A DNA stretch of 64,000 nucleotides from Photobacterium sanctipauli (GCF_003026495.1 NZ_PYMA01000011.1:124001-188000); one strand, 5' to 3'. Shown: positions 19,340 through 30,936, counted from the stretch's first letter. The notes: generated by a model not told the origin, from the sequence alone. Translations and numbers: made by a program.

Positions 19340-19816
19340 TTAGATCAGGGTCTGCTCGCCGTTCTCCAGCGCCCGTAGTTGGACAATCACATCTTGGCCA
19401 TAGCGGCAGCTGTCTTTTGCTTCTTGGCTTGAAGCAACGCGGTGGCAGGGAATGATTATCGGAATAGGGTTGACGTTTTTAGCCATGCTAATGGCTTGTA
19501 TGGCGCATGGGTGCTCGATGTGGGCGGCGATTTGGTGGTAGGAACGTTGGCTGTTGTAGGGGATTTCTTGCAGCGCAGTCCATACCTGACACTGGAAGGT
19601 GGTACCTTGTGGGGCGAGGTCGAGGTTGAATTTTTTTCGTTTTCCTTGGAGATATTCTCTTAGCTGGGTGGTAAAGGGTGACATGAAATTTGGATCATGC
19701 TCCCATCGCTCGTCTGGACTAAAACCGCCGCTTGCGATGGTGAGTTGCCGTAGTCCGTTTTCATCTGCCAAGAGATATATTTTTCCCAATACCGTATCAA
19801 GGTAATCGTAATACAT
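19340..19816 (-). CDS. Ogt-like methylated-DNA--protein cysteine methyltransferase
   Basis: Member of the O6-alkylguanine-DNA alkyltransferase family, 158 residues, beginning MYYDYLDTVLGKIYLLADENG like Escherichia coli Ogt. The suicide Cys124 lies in IIIPCHRV and the preceding NP pair is kept. The DNA-minor-groove helix, however, reads AIQAIS where the family has (A)RAVG. The arginine finger that occupies the place of the flipped base is thus Gln. The usual GYGGG-type motif after PCHRV is also replaced by RYGQD. Repair capacity is therefore uncertain. I use the ATG at 19816; an in-frame TTG at 19867 would add 17 residues outside the family fold. Confidence 0.85.
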   Translation of the reverse strand: MYYDYLDTVLGKIYLLADENGLRQLTIASGGFSPDERWEHDPNFMSPFTTQLREYLQGKRKKFNLDLAPQGTTFQCQVWTALQEIPYNSQRSYHQIAAHIEHPCAIQAISMAKNVNPIPIIIPCHRVASSQEAKDSCRYGQDVIVQLRALENGEQTLI

Positions 19817-20006
19817 AATCTTCACTGTGTTAGTTAGCGGTAAGTGGTGGCGCCAGTCATGACTCAATCATAGTCTATACCCAAGCTTTGGCAGGTATAG
19901 TGGTTGAATTTAGGCCTAATTTCTTTGTTCTATCATAAGTTTATAGTTAATAAATTGTCACTATGCTAACGTTTGATTAACGGAGTGAGTAAAGGGAGTC
20001 GGGTTA

Positions 20007-20591
20007 TTGTTTGAATCTATTATTAATCGCTCGGCAGTTATCGACTTGGATGCGTTCAAGGCTCGGTTAATTTCGCCAAAAGATGTGAAAGCGATAACCA
20101 GCTACTATCAGCGCAACCGAGCGTTTCTTAAGCCCTGGGAGCCATTGCGTGAAGAAGCCTTTTTTACGGAAGCCGGTTGGGAAAGGCGCCTTGAGCAGTT
20201 GATGCAGTTACACAAGCATCAACTCGCGTACTACTTTGTGATCCAGGAAAAAGGCAGCAAGGAAATTGCTGGCGTGGTGAACTACAGCAATTTAGTTCGC
20301 CACCCGTTTCATGCCTGCCATGTGGGCTATTCCCTTGATCAGCATTGGCAAGGGCAGGGGGTCATGAGTCAGGCATTGGAAGCTACCGTCCAGTGGATGT
20401 TCAACGAGCAGAACTTTCATCGGGTGATGGCGGCCTACATGCCGCGTAACGCGCGCAGTGCTGCCGTACTGGCGAAATGTGGCTTCGAGGCTGAAGGCAG
20501 GGCTAAAGATTATTTATTGATTAACGGCAACTGGGAAGATCATATCCTGACGGCGAGAACCAATCCCCACTGGGTTGAGCATCAGGCATAA
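20007..20591 (+). CDS. rimJ: Ribosomal protein S5 alanine N-acetyltransferase
   Basis: GNAT-family enzyme that acetylates the N-terminal Ala of ribosomal protein S5. The 194 residues match RimJ through the whole length. NRAFLKPWEP near residue 40 is its characteristic block. The acetyl-CoA segment is WQGQGVMSQALEATVQW, followed by NARSAAVLAKCGFEAEGRAKDYLLINGNWEDH. The start is a TTG at 20007, with GGGAG eight bases upstream; no ATG is available before the conserved core. It is a single gene between promoter and terminator. Confidence 0.93.
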   Translation: MFESIINRSAVIDLDAFKARLISPKDVKAITSYYQRNRAFLKPWEPLREEAFFTEAGWERRLEQLMQLHKHQLAYYFVIQEKGSKEIAGVVNYSNLVRHPFHACHVGYSLDQHWQGQGVMSQALEATVQWMFNEQNFHRVMAAYMPRNARSAAVLAKCGFEAEGRAKDYLLINGNWEDHILTARTNPHWVEHQA

Positions 20592-20629
20592 AAAAACGAG
20601 AGTAGCGGCAATGACGCACTCTCGTTTTT
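20592..20629. terminator. Bidirectional terminator between rimJ and cydC
   Basis: AAAAACGAGAGT and its complement ACTCTCGTTTTT enclose a 14-base loop. It serves rimJ and also the converging cydDC transcript, whose stop lies 28 bases away. Confidence 0.85.
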
Positions 20630-20656
20630 GTTTTCGGCTAGCAGGCTGTAACGGCG

Positions 20657-22378
20657 TTAGATCCGTTGCCAAAGCTCCGCGTAGCGACCATTGGTTGCCA
20701 TAAGCTCGTCATGCTTACCTTGCTCGGTGATTTCACCTTCATCCATCAGGCAAATGTGATCCATTTGTTCTAGCCCGACCAAGCGGTGGGTGATGAATAG
20801 CACGGTCTTGTCTTTCGCATGTTTTTGCAATAATGCCATAATTTGCTGTTCGGTACGGCGGTCAAGCCCTTCGGTTGGCTCATCCATCAGCAGGATAGGG
20901 GCGTCGTGTAGCAGTGCTCGCGCAATACCGATTCGGCGGCGTTCACCACCAGAGATTTGGCGGCCGCCTTCACCCAACCAAGTATCCAACCCTTTACCTT
21001 CAAGCAAGGCTTCGAGGCCAACTTGTTCCAGTACCGACTTGAACTCTTCATCAGTGCCGTTTGGTTTGGCCAAGATCAGGTTTTCACGTAGCGAACCGTT
21101 GAATACATCGACCCGTTGGCTGACCACAGTGATTGCTTCACGCAGTGATGATTCGTGCCATTGTGCCAACGGCGTACCATCTAGGGTGATAGTGCCTTGC
21201 TGGGGGTCCCAGTTACGAGTGAGTAGCTGGAGAAGCGTCGATTTACCACAGCCGGTACGGCCGAGTAGGGCAACTTTGTCGCCGGCTTTAAGGGATAACG
21301 AAATACCTTTTAGCACTGGCTTATCACTGCCGTAGTAGGTGTAGCTGATATCTTGGATATCAATGTTACCCATGGTTGCAGCTTGATGGCCGTTCGGGTC
21401 GAACGGGGTATCGGGCTTGGCTTCGATAATCTCGTTTAGGCGGCGCGCCGAAGTCAGCGTCTGGCTTAGGTACTGGAAGGCACCGGCAACAGGCATCATA
21501 AGCTCAAAGCTTGCCATGGTTGCAAATGCCACCATGGCAACAAATGGATCCGGCGCATTGCCACCAACACCATCGGCAGCCATCCAGGTCATCAGCACCA
21601 GCGTCCAGCCGGTTGCCGCCATCAAAATGGCGTTGGCAAGGCCGGTTAGGTTAGCCATTTTACGTTGGGCCGCCAACAGGGATTCTTGCTCGCCCAATGC
21701 TTGCTGGTAGTAGCGATCCTCGGCGTTGAATAGCAATAGCTCGGCATGGCCTTGGATCCAGTCCATCAGCTTGATGCGGTAGTTAGCTTTTGCCAGGGTC
21801 AGCGCTTGGCCGTTTGATTTACCGAGACGGTAGAAGATCACCGGCAGGCTAAGCATCAGGGCCAGCAGGATCGCACCCAGCGTAAAGCCAAGGGCGGGAT
21901 CAAACCAAGCCAGGAAGCCGGTTATCGCAAGCAGGCCGATCACCCCGATGATCAATGGGCTGACAAGGCGAAGGTAAACGTGATCCATCGCGTCAACGTC
22001 TGCCACCAAGCGGTTGAGTAGGTCGGCATCGCGAAGGTTGGCTTGACGGCCCGGGATCAACGGCGTGAGCTTGCGGAAGAAGAACAAGCGCAAGTCTGCC
22101 AGCAGTTTAAAGGTGGCATTGTGGCTAACAACACGCTCACCCCAGCGACCTGCGGTACGGGCCATTGAGAAGCCACGCACACCGGCACCCGGCAGCATGT
22201 AGTTGAAGGTTTCGCGGGCAATAGTCAACCCAGCCACGGCGGATGCGGCGATAAACCAGCCAGAAAGGGTTAACAGGCTCATTGCCGCCAGCAAGGTGGC
22301 AAGGCCGAGCAGCATGCCCAGTGTTAGGCCGAACCAGTGCTTGCGGTAAAGTTTTAGGTAAGGGATTAAATCACGCAT
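20657..22378 (-). CDS. cydC: Thiol reductant ABC exporter subunit CydC
   Basis: Half of the heterodimeric CydDC exporter that sends glutathione and cysteine to the periplasm and is needed for cytochrome bd assembly. The 573-residue protein has six N-terminal transmembrane helices. Walker A GRTGCGKST, signature ISGGERRRIGIARALL and Walker B ILLMDEPTEGLD follow in the ATPase domain. The start at 22378 (MRDLIPYLKLYRKHWFG) overlaps the cydD stop by eight bases. An in-frame extension further upstream lies inside cydD and is not family sequence. Confidence 0.97.
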   Translation of the reverse strand: MRDLIPYLKLYRKHWFGLTLGMLLGLATLLAAMSLLTLSGWFIAASAVAGLTIARETFNYMLPGAGVRGFSMARTAGRWGERVVSHNATFKLLADLRLFFFRKLTPLIPGRQANLRDADLLNRLVADVDAMDHVYLRLVSPLIIGVIGLLAITGFLAWFDPALGFTLGAILLALMLSLPVIFYRLGKSNGQALTLAKANYRIKLMDWIQGHAELLLFNAEDRYYQQALGEQESLLAAQRKMANLTGLANAILMAATGWTLVLMTWMAADGVGGNAPDPFVAMVAFATMASFELMMPVAGAFQYLSQTLTSARRLNEIIEAKPDTPFDPNGHQAATMGNIDIQDISYTYYGSDKPVLKGISLSLKAGDKVALLGRTGCGKSTLLQLLTRNWDPQQGTITLDGTPLAQWHESSLREAITVVSQRVDVFNGSLRENLILAKPNGTDEEFKSVLEQVGLEALLEGKGLDTWLGEGGRQISGGERRRIGIARALLHDAPILLMDEPTEGLDRRTEQQIMALLQKHAKDKTVLFITHRLVGLEQMDHICLMDEGEITEQGKHDELMATNGRYAELWQRI

Positions 22379-24143
22379 CGAGATCCCTCTTATCTGTGTG
22401 GGCCAGCATGTCGGCCAGAAGACCTTCATGGCGGATTTGTTCAAAATGACCGTTCTGAACCAGCTTGCCGTTGTCCATCACCAGTACTCGGTTCATCACA
22501 GCGAGCTGGTCAAGGCGGTGGCTGACCATGAGGGTCGTTTGGCCGTCAACGGCTTGCTTTAAGCTTTCCAGTACCAAGTGTTCGCTGTTGGCATCAAGGC
22601 TGGCCGTCGGTTCGTCAAGCAGCCAGAAGGCACCACTTTGCAACATGGCACGGGCAACCGCGATACGCTGAGCCTGGCCCACCGAGAGGCCGCCGGAACG
22701 ATCCCCCACTTGGTGCAGGTAACCTTTTTCAAGGCGTTGGATAAACTCTTCGGCGTAGGCTTGCTTGGCCACTTGCATGATGTGCTCGTCGGTTGCCAGC
22801 GGGTTGCCAAGGCTGATGTTGTCACGCACGGTACCGTGGAGCAGCAACGGGTTTTGGCCCACCCAGCTGATGGCTTGGCGCCATTGGCTGTGGTCTAGCT
22901 CTTTGAGTTCGACGCCGTTAACTTTCAGGCTGCCTCGGTATGGCAAAAAGCCCAGGATCGCATTGAGCAGGCTCGTTTTACCGGCGCCACTTGGGCCAAC
23001 GAGTGCAACCTGTTCGCGGGCGTTAATGCTAAAGGTCAGCGGGCCAGCCAAAACTTGGCCCTCGGGGCTGAGCACCTCGAGGTTTTCGACTGCAATCTCG
23101 ATGGTTTCAGGCGAGTCGAGGTTCCGATCACCTTGGCTCATTTCATCGGCGTCGGCGTTGAGAAACTCAACAATCGACTCTGCGGCACCAATGGCCTGCG
23201 CCTTGGCGTGATAGAAGGTGCCCAGGTCGCGCAGCGGTTGGTAAAACTCGGGCGCCAGCACCAATACAAACAAACCCGTGAAGAGGGTGATTGGCACACC
23301 GTAATGACCGAAGTTTAACTCGCCAATAAAAGCAAAACCAAAGTAAACCGCAACGATGGCGACCGAAATCGCCGAGAAAAACTCAAGGACTGCCGATGAC
23401 AAGAAGGCCATGCGAAGGACTTCCATGGTCCTCTTGCGCAGCACGTGGGAAGCCGCATGCAGGTTTTCTGCCTCGGCTTCAGCGCGGTTGAATAGGCGCA
23501 GGGTAGATAGGCCTTGCAAGCGGTCGTAAAAGTGCCCAGAAAGGCGCTGAAGCGCTTTAAAGTTACGGCGGTTAGCATCGGCTGCACCTAGGCCAACCAA
23601 TGCCATGAAAATAGGAACCAGTGGGGCTGTGATCAAGAAGATTAAGCCGGCAGCCCAGTTCAGTGGGAATACGGCAAACAAAATCACCATAGGTACCAGT
23701 ACCGCAATCGACATTTGCGGAATGTAGCGCGAGAAGAAGTCTTGCATTTCTTCTACTTGCTCCAGTACCAAGCTAGCCCATACACCTGCTGGCTTGTCCT
23801 TGATGTAGGCCGGCCCTAGCTTTTGTAGGCGCTGGAGGATCAGTTGGCGGATATGCAGGCGGATTTGCTCGCCACAGCGGTAGCCAAAAATTTCTCGGCC
23901 CCAGCTACAGCCTGCGCGCAGCCCGATTATCACAAATAAGCCGATGAAGCTGCTAACCAGATCGTACTTGTCGGTGTGTTCAATAATGAGTTGATGCAAA
24001 ATGTGGGCAAGCAAAGCGGCTTGGCCGACAAGGAGTAATCCCGATAGGAAACCAAGGCCGACACTGAACATAAGCCAACGCTTGGCTAACTTGCTCTGTG
24101 ATTTCAACCATTTGGTTAAATCGCGTTGTTGTTGTTTATCCAT
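22371..24143 (-). CDS. cydD: Thiol reductant ABC exporter subunit CydD
   Basis: Partner of CydC, 590 residues, with an N-terminal six-helix exporter domain. The ATPase domain has Walker A GPSGAGKTS, the slightly divergent signature LSVGQAQRIAVARAM and Walker B FWLLDEPTASLD. The ATG at 24143 gives MDKQQQRDLTKWLKSQ. An in-frame TTG ten codons upstream is possible but less likely. The order trxB, cydD, cydC on one strand is the gammaproteobacterial arrangement, although a terminator separates trxB from the pair. Confidence 0.97.
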   Translation of the reverse strand: MDKQQQRDLTKWLKSQSKLAKRWLMFSVGLGFLSGLLLVGQAALLAHILHQLIIEHTDKYDLVSSFIGLFVIIGLRAGCSWGREIFGYRCGEQIRLHIRQLILQRLQKLGPAYIKDKPAGVWASLVLEQVEEMQDFFSRYIPQMSIAVLVPMVILFAVFPLNWAAGLIFLITAPLVPIFMALVGLGAADANRRNFKALQRLSGHFYDRLQGLSTLRLFNRAEAEAENLHAASHVLRKRTMEVLRMAFLSSAVLEFFSAISVAIVAVYFGFAFIGELNFGHYGVPITLFTGLFVLVLAPEFYQPLRDLGTFYHAKAQAIGAAESIVEFLNADADEMSQGDRNLDSPETIEIAVENLEVLSPEGQVLAGPLTFSINAREQVALVGPSGAGKTSLLNAILGFLPYRGSLKVNGVELKELDHSQWRQAISWVGQNPLLLHGTVRDNISLGNPLATDEHIMQVAKQAYAEEFIQRLEKGYLHQVGDRSGGLSVGQAQRIAVARAMLQSGAFWLLDEPTASLDANSEHLVLESLKQAVDGQTTLMVSHRLDQLAVMNRVLVMDNGKLVQNGHFEQIRHEGLLADMLAHTDKRDLDA

Positions 24144-24188
24144 ATCAAAATCTTGAGCTGCTTGGTGTGGCAAGCAAATAGTGAAGGC

Positions 24189-24218
24189 AAAAAACGGCCA
24201 CGTCGATATGCGTGGCCG
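24189..24218 (-). terminator. Rho-independent terminator after trxB
   Basis: Reading the minus strand, CGGCCACG and CGTGGCCG pair around eight bases and are followed by TTTTTT. It begins eight bases beyond the trxB stop and precedes cydD. Confidence 0.88.
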
Positions 24219-24225
24219 GTATGTA

Positions 24226-25251
<1,026 letters not shown>

Positions 25252-25376
25252 CTATTGAAAGGATATTTACTTAGGTAACAAAAGAAGCGAGGAAGGATAA
25301 ACAGTTTGCCCATTCCTTCCTTCCCCATAGATTATTTTCTTATATGCGATAATTTATGGCTATAAGAGCATTTGTA

Positions 25377-26498
25377 CTAATGCATGCTGATGGCCACGGT
25401 AGGATCGGTGTAATGGAGGTCGAAGCTCTCGGCGACTTCTTTACAGGTTACCTTGCCATAAATGACATTGAGCCCGCCGAGGAAACCGGGATCATCGATA
25501 AGGGCTTTTTTATACCCCTCATTTGCTAATTTGATCACGTAGGGCAGGGTGGCATTGTTCAGCGCAAACGCGGATGTTCTCGCGACCGCACCGGGCATGT
25601 TGGCAACACAGTAGTGAACCACATCATCCACAATATAGGTGGGCTCGGTATGGGTGGTTGGCTTCGACGTTTCGAAACAGCCCCCTTGGTCGATGGCGAC
25701 ATCGACGAGTGCCGACCCGGGCTTCATGGCCTTTACGTGCTCTGCGGTAATGAGTTTGGGCGCTGCAGCCCCCGGAATCAGCACGGCACCGATGATCACA
25801 TCGGCATCGGGCACCAATTTATTGATTGCTTCTTCGGTAGAATAAAGCAACTTCACGCTACCTTGAAACTCGCGGTCGAGCTCGCGCAGGGTGTCTAAAT
25901 TTCTGTCAAGTAGGGTGACGTCGGCACGCATGCCCACCGCCATTCTTGCCGCGCTTGAGCCAACAACACCACCGCCCAAAATCACCACTTTGGCGGGCTC
26001 TACTCCGGGTACCCCACTAAGTAATAACCCCCGTCCGCCATTAGAATTCTCTAGTGTTTGCGCCGCCGCTTGGATAGACATTCTGCCTGCAACTTCAGAC
26101 ATTGGCGCTAACAGGGGTAATTTCCCGCTGTGATCTGTTACTGTTTCATAGGCAATACAGACAGCTTTGCTATCAATTAGGTCTTTTGTTTGGGGAAAAT
26201 CTGGGGCAAGATGGAGATAGGTGAATAATATTTGCCCTTCGGAAAGCATGGCTCTTTCTTCTGCTTGAGGCTCTTTTACTTTGACAATCATCTCTGATCT
26301 GGTAAAAACTTCTTTAGCGTTAGAAATAATAACAGCGCCTGCGCTTTCATAGTCTTGGTCTGATAACCCGATCCCTGCTCCGGCTTGGGTTTCTACAAGC
26401 ACTTGATGGCCAAGTGAGACGAGTTCACGAACACTGCTGGTGACTAAGCCGACCCGGTTTTCGTGGTTTTTGATTTCTTTGGGAACTCCAATAATCAT
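25377..26498 (-). CDS. ald: Alanine dehydrogenase
   Basis: NAD-dependent interconversion of L-alanine and pyruvate with ammonia. The 373-residue protein opens MIIGVPKEIKNHENRVGL, with the conserved substrate-binding Arg and Lys (KVKEPQ). It includes the catalytic-His region FTYLHLAPD and the Rossmann motif VVILGGGVVGSSAARMAVGM. GGGAGGAG stands before the ATG. It is divergent from lrp across a 156-base shared promoter region, which suggests control by Lrp; ald is an Lrp-type target in other bacteria. This pairing is common in Vibrionaceae. Confidence 0.97.
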   Translation of the reverse strand: MIIGVPKEIKNHENRVGLVTSSVRELVSLGHQVLVETQAGAGIGLSDQDYESAGAVIISNAKEVFTRSEMIVKVKEPQAEERAMLSEGQILFTYLHLAPDFPQTKDLIDSKAVCIAYETVTDHSGKLPLLAPMSEVAGRMSIQAAAQTLENSNGGRGLLLSGVPGVEPAKVVILGGGVVGSSAARMAVGMRADVTLLDRNLDTLRELDREFQGSVKLLYSTEEAINKLVPDADVIIGAVLIPGAAAPKLITAEHVKAMKPGSALVDVAIDQGGCFETSKPTTHTEPTYIVDDVVHYCVANMPGAVARTSAFALNNATLPYVIKLANEGYKKALIDDPGFLGGLNVIYGKVTCKEVAESFDLHYTDPTVAISMH

Positions 26499-26654
26499 GC
26501 TGCTCCTCCCTTGATATCTAGTGTGATTGGCTGTAGACAAGGATTCAAATGCAGATCTAAAGGCAGTATAGTTGGCTAATTAGAGTATTTGATTCTAAAA
26601 AACGGAAAGTTGTAGTATATTTTTTTGCAAGGAAGTAAGAAGGTGGAATAAAAA

Positions 26655-27149
26655 ATGGTAGATACCAAGAAAAAACCATCCAAGGAATTGGATCGCATTG
26701 ACCGTAACATTTTGAATGAGCTGCAAAAAGACGGTCGAATTTCGAATGTTGAGCTATCCAAACGTGTAGGCTTATCCCCAACACCATGTCTAGAGCGTGT
26801 GCGCCGCCTTGAGCGCCAAGGCTACATCAGTGGCTACACTGCACTACTAAACCCTCAATACCTCGATGCATCACTACTCGTGTTTGTTGAAATCACTCTT
26901 AACCGTGGTGCGCCTGACGTATTTGAGCAGTTTAATAAGTCAGTACAGGAACTAGAAGATATTCAGGAGTGTCATCTTGTTTCTGGTGATTTCGACTACT
27001 TGTTGAAAACACGCGTATCAGATATGTCGGCATACCGTAAACTACTGGGTGAGACACTGCTACGTCTACCGGGCGTTAACGACACCCGTACCTACGTGGT
27101 AATGGAAGAGGTTAAGCAAACCAATAACTTGGTAATTAAAACGCGCTAA
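26655..27149 (+). CDS. lrp: Leucine-responsive regulatory protein
   Basis: Global regulator of amino-acid metabolism, 164 residues, essentially the full-length Lrp. An N-terminal winged HTH (LDRIDRNILNELQKDGRISNVELSKRVGLSPTPCLERVRRLE) is followed by the RAM/AsnC effector domain with GDFDYLLKTRV. AAGGTGG lies upstream of the ATG. It stands between ald and ftsK, the standard place of the global Lrp (next to ftsK) in gammaproteobacteria. This marks it as the true Lrp rather than one of its paralogues. Confidence 0.98.
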   Translation: MVDTKKKPSKELDRIDRNILNELQKDGRISNVELSKRVGLSPTPCLERVRRLERQGYISGYTALLNPQYLDASLLVFVEITLNRGAPDVFEQFNKSVQELEDIQECHLVSGDFDYLLKTRVSDMSAYRKLLGETLLRLPGVNDTRTYVVMEEVKQTNNLVIKTR

Positions 27150-27549
27150 CTTCAGCCGTTTTAATGCGTCTGGCTCAGGCCAGAACCCTGAATGATCAAG
27201 CGGCTATCTAGTCGCTTGATTTGTTTATGCCCGCTGTAATTGGCCATTTTCTGCGCCGCAGTCCCCTAATTTTGCTACTTGTAGCACGTTATTTTTCGCC
27301 GTGAATATTGTTTGCTGCGTCATTGGCTATGATGGGATTGGTACTTTTATGTTGTCCCTTCGCTAAAAATCACCATTTCTTTACTTTGCTAAGGTGCCTA
27401 ATAGTCAAAAAAAGACAATGTTTAGTATAAGATAGGGCTTTAGTGTTTACATTGCTTAGCATGGCTTAAGCCTCATGGCGCATCGGTTATCTTGCGCTTG
27501 TGCTGGCCGGCGATGCTAAAGAACAGATTTTGTTACATCGGAGTGTTTT
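27150..27549. other. Intergenic region lrp-ftsK (400 bp)
   Basis: Contains the lrp terminator at its left and then roughly 320 bases of mixed, partly AT-rich sequence that must carry the ftsK promoter. I see no gene or clear operator. GGAG immediately before 27550 is the ribosome site that supports the TTG start of ftsK. Confidence 0.6.
27195..27226 (+). terminator. Rho-independent terminator after lrp
   Basis: ATCAAGCG and CGCTTGAT pair around a ten-base loop and are followed by TTGTTT. A second small palindrome (CTGGCTCAGGCCAG) lies just before it. Confidence 0.75.
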
Positions 27550-30500
27550 TTGAGGAAAGTTAAGGGCAAAAAGCAGCCTAAAATCCGCCTTTCCGGAGGA
27601 CAGCGTCTACTGGAAAGCTTTCTGATCATCGGCATACTGTCGGCGATTTTCATGATGGTCGCGTTGCTGTCGTTTGACCCGGCTGATCCATCTTGGTCGC
27701 AAACCGCCTGGGAAGGCCCTGTTCAAAACAAGGCTGGCTCATTGGGTGCACTGGTTGCTGATACCTTGTTTTTCACCCTTGGATCGCTGGCTTACCCACT
27801 CCCCGCTGTGATTATTATGGCGGCTTGGGTAATGTTCCGTCGCCGGGACAAGAAAACAGCCATCGACTACATGATTTACGGTACCCGCCTGCTTGGGCTA
27901 TTGCTGTTGTTTGTGACCAGCTGTGCTCTGGCAGACCTAAACTTCGATGATATTTGGTATTTCTCGTCGGGTGGCGTGATTGGCGATGTGGTGTCGAACA
28001 TGGCATTGCCGATGTTTAACCTGCTTGGCGCGACATTGGTGTTGATGTTCTTCTGGGCGGTCGGCTTTACGCTATTTACCGGTATTTCTTGGTTGACTAT
28101 TGTTGATACCTTGGGTGAAGGCACCCTTGGCTTGTTCGCCAAGCTGCTGAACAAGGTGCGCTCAGACAAGTCTGAAACCTTGACCCCGTTTGCTGCTGAA
28201 ATTCCTGGCGAACACCAAACTGAATTTGGTAAGCAACTCATCCAGCAGCAAGAAAAAGAGCTGGATGCCGACGATGTGCTGCTGGCAAGCTCAAGCGCCG
28301 ACAGCAAGCCTGTTGCTGACCGCGATATCTTTGCCCGTAAAGAGCCGCAAATTTCCCAGATGGGAGCGGAACAAGCTGATCCTCTGCTTGCTGAAACCAA
28401 AGTATGGGAGCTGTCATCGCCATCGGAGCCAATGATTGTTATGCCGGGCAGGAAGCAGGTTGCTCACGACAATAACCTCAATGTTCCTGCGGCTGCAGTG
28501 GCGGCAGCTGGCGTGGCAAGTGCCGCCGTATCGGCAGCAGAGCAGACAGCGAGTGCAGTTGCCGAGCCAACGCTAGATATTGCAACGCCAATCGCCCCAG
28601 TCGTATCCCAGCCTGCTCCTGTTGATACTGCCCCGTCACAGCCAATGGAAGACGTAACCTCAACCAACCAAGCAAAAGGCATGACCATTGCCGAGCTTGA
28701 GCGCCAGTTGGATCGGGACGAGAACTTCACGGTTTATGTCGATGACGGTGCGCTGGTTGACCATAGCACTTCGGCTGAACATAGCTCCTCTGTTGAAAAT
28801 AGCACCTCAGTTGAAGGAAATACTGCGATTGACAGCAGTACGCAGATAGAGAACCTTGCTCAGGCTGAAGATAGTGCTTTGGCTGAAAGTCGTAACTTGG
28901 CTGACAGTAATGCGGTTACCAGTGAGCAAGCTCATCTTGAGTCGGCAGAGACGGTATCCGATACCGCCCAGCCTCAAGCCGGGCCAGCCGATTTGGCCGT
29001 GCCGCAGCACTTTGAGCAAGAGGTGCAATTTACAGCACAGCCAGACATGAGTGATGAGGCTGTATTGGGGCAAGATGAACCACTAGGTTCACATCCGGTT
29101 CAGACGGACCCTGTAGTATCTGAAACTATGTATTCAGAAGCATGCTATGAAATGGCACCCGAACCAGCGCCGGTTGTCGAGCCGTTATCCGTTGACACGG
29201 TAGCGCAAGCGGCAGAAAGCCAGCCTGCACCATTGCCTGATCACGATATTGAAATCGGGGTACAGGATGGCATGTCCGAGCTAGAGCGGGCAGAGCGTGA
29301 ATCAGGCGCGCCAGAAGCGCTGAGCGACGAAGAAGCCTTCTTGCAGAAAATCCGTGATGCGCAAAAGGCGCAAGCTCAGGCGGCAGGCTTGGACAATCCG
29401 TTCTTGATGAAGAAAGAAGCGGACTTGCCGGCCCCTACCAGCCCAATGCCTACGTTGGATCTGCTGGCTCCAGCAAAACAAAATGTAGAGCCTGCAAGCG
29501 AAGAAGAGCTCAAGCAAACGGCAATGTTGCTCGAAGCCAAGCTTGCAGATTACAAAATCAAGGCCAAAGTGGTTGGGGTATACCCAGGCCCGGTTATCAC
29601 CCGTTACGAGCTGGACTTGGCGCCAGGGGTGAAAGTGAGCCGAATTTCAGGCTTGGCGAAAGACTTGGCGCGTGCCATGTCAGCGTCGGCAGTGCGCGTG
29701 GTTGAAGTGATTCCGGGTAAGCCATATATCGGCTTGGAGTTGCCTAACGTCAACCGTGAAACCGTGTACATGTCGGAAGTGGTCGGCAGTGATAACTTCC
29801 AGCATAAGAAAGGCGCGCTGCCAATCGTGCTGGGCTACGACATTGCCGGTGAGGCGGTGGTTGAAGATCTTAGCAAAACACCTCACTTGCTGGTGGCGGG
29901 TACCACCGGCTCTGGTAAGTCGGTGGGTGTAAACGTGATGATTTTGAGCTTGCTGTATAAGTGTAAGCCGGAAGATTGCCGCTTCATCATGATCGACCCG
30001 AAAATGCTTGAATTGTCGATTTACGAAGGCATTCCTCACCTGTTGACTGAGGTTGTCACCGACATGAAAGATGCCAGCAATGCATTGCGCTGGTGTGTGG
30101 GAGAAATGGAACGACGCTACAAGCTGATGGCTGCGGTTGGGGTACGAAACCTCGCTGGCTTTAATGCCAAACTGGAAGAAGCTGCGGCAGCGGGGCACCC
30201 AATCCATGACCCGTTGTGGAAGCCGGGTGATAGCATGGATGAGTACCCACCACGGTTGGAGAAAATGCCGAGTATTGTAGTGATCGTCGATGAATTTGCC
30301 GACTTGATGATGGTTGTTGGTAAGAAGGTGGAAGAGCTAATCGCCCGTTTGGCGCAAAAAGCGCGTGCCGCCGGCATCCACTTGGTATTGGCAACCCAGC
30401 GTCCATCTGTTGATGTCATTACCGGCCTAATTAAGGCGAATATTCCAAGCCGCATGGCCTTTACCGTTTCTACCAAAACGGACTCGCGTACCATTCTTGA

Positions 30501-30936
30501 CCAAGGCGGTGCGGAATCGCTACTTGGCATGGGTGATATGCTTTACTTAGGGGCAGGACAGAACCACCCAGTGCGTGTTCACGGCGCATTCGCGTCTGAT
30601 GATGACGTTCATAACGTGGTGAATGACTGGAAAGCCCGCGGCAAGCCGCAATACATTGAAGGTATTTTGGAAGCCGACCAAGGGGCAGAAGGCCTGCTAC
30701 CGGGCGAAGCGCCTGTGGGTGGCGATGATGACTTGGATCAGCTGTTTGATCAGGTCGCAGCCTTCGTGGCGGAGTCGCGCCGTGGCTCGGTGTCTGGTGT
30801 CCAGCGTAAGTTTAAGATTGGCTATAACCGCGCAGCCCGTATTGTAGAGCAACTGGAAGCGCACGGCATTGTGAGTGCGCCGGGGCATAACGGTAACCGA
30901 GAGGTACTTGCACCGCCGCCACCGCCAAGAGATTAG
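27550..30936 (+). CDS. ftsK: DNA translocase FtsK
   Basis: Septal DNA pump that clears the chromosome terminus and activates XerCD at dif. The 1128 residues form three parts. The first is an N-terminal membrane domain with four helices up to about residue 200. The second is a long acidic, low-complexity linker of about 400 residues with degenerate Ser/Glu-rich repeats near 400-470. The third is the motor, with Walker A GTTGSGKS near 785 and Walker [13 protein letters not shown] near 910. The C-terminal gamma domain, which reads KOPS, ends in a proline run. The start is TTG at 27550 with GGAG six bases before. The order lrp-ftsK-lolA-rarA-serS is the conserved gammaproteobacterial one. Confidence 0.98.
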   Translation: MRKVKGKKQPKIRLSGGQRLLESFLIIGILSAIFMMVALLSFDPADPSWSQTAWEGPVQNKAGSLGALVADTLFFTLGSLAYPLPAVIIMAAWVMFRRRDKKTAIDYMIYGTRLLGLLLLFVTSCALADLNFDDIWYFSSGGVIGDVVSNMALPMFNLLGATLVLMFFWAVGFTLFTGISWLTIVDTLGEGTLGLFAKLLNKVRSDKSETLTPFAAEIPGEHQTEFGKQLIQQQEKELDADDVLLASSSADSKPVADRDIFARKEPQISQMGAEQADPLLAETKVWELSSPSEPMIVMPGRKQVAHDNNLNVPAAAVAAAGVASAAVSAAEQTASAVAEPTLDIATPIAPVVSQPAPVDTAPSQPMEDVTSTNQAKGMTIAELERQLDRDENFTVYVDDGALVDHSTSAEHSSSVENSTSVEGNTAIDSSTQIENLAQAEDSALAESRNLADSNAVTSEQAHLESAETVSDTAQPQAGPADLAVPQHFEQEVQFTAQPDMSDEAVLGQDEPLGSHPVQTDPVVSETMYSEACYEMAPEPAPVVEPLSVDTVAQAAESQPAPLPDHDIEIGVQDGMSELERAERESGAPEALSDEEAFLQKIRDAQKAQAQAAGLDNPFLMKKEADLPAPTSPMPTLDLLAPAKQNVEPASEEELKQTAMLLEAKLADYKIKAKVVGVYPGPVITRYELDLAPGVKVSRISGLAKDLARAMSASAVRVVEVIPGKPYIGLELPNVNRETVYMSEVVGSDNFQHKKGALPIVLGYDIAGEAVVEDLSKTPHLLVAGTTGSGKSVGVNVMILSLLYKCKPEDCRFIMIDPKMLELSIYEGIPHLLTEVVTDMKDASNALRWCVGEMERRYKLMAAVGVRNLAGFNAKLEEAAAAGHPIHDPLWKPGDSMDEYPPRLEKMPSIVVIVDEFADLMMVVGKKVEELIARLAQKARAAGIHLVLATQRPSVDVITGLIKANIPSRMAFTVSTKTDSRTILDQGGAESLLGMGDMLYLGAGQNHPVRVHGAFASDDDVHNVVNDWKARGKPQYIEGILEADQGAEGLLPGEAPVGGDDDLDQLFDQVAAFVAESRRGSVSGVQRKFKIGYNRAARIVEQLEAHGIVSAPGHNGNREVLAPPPPPRD

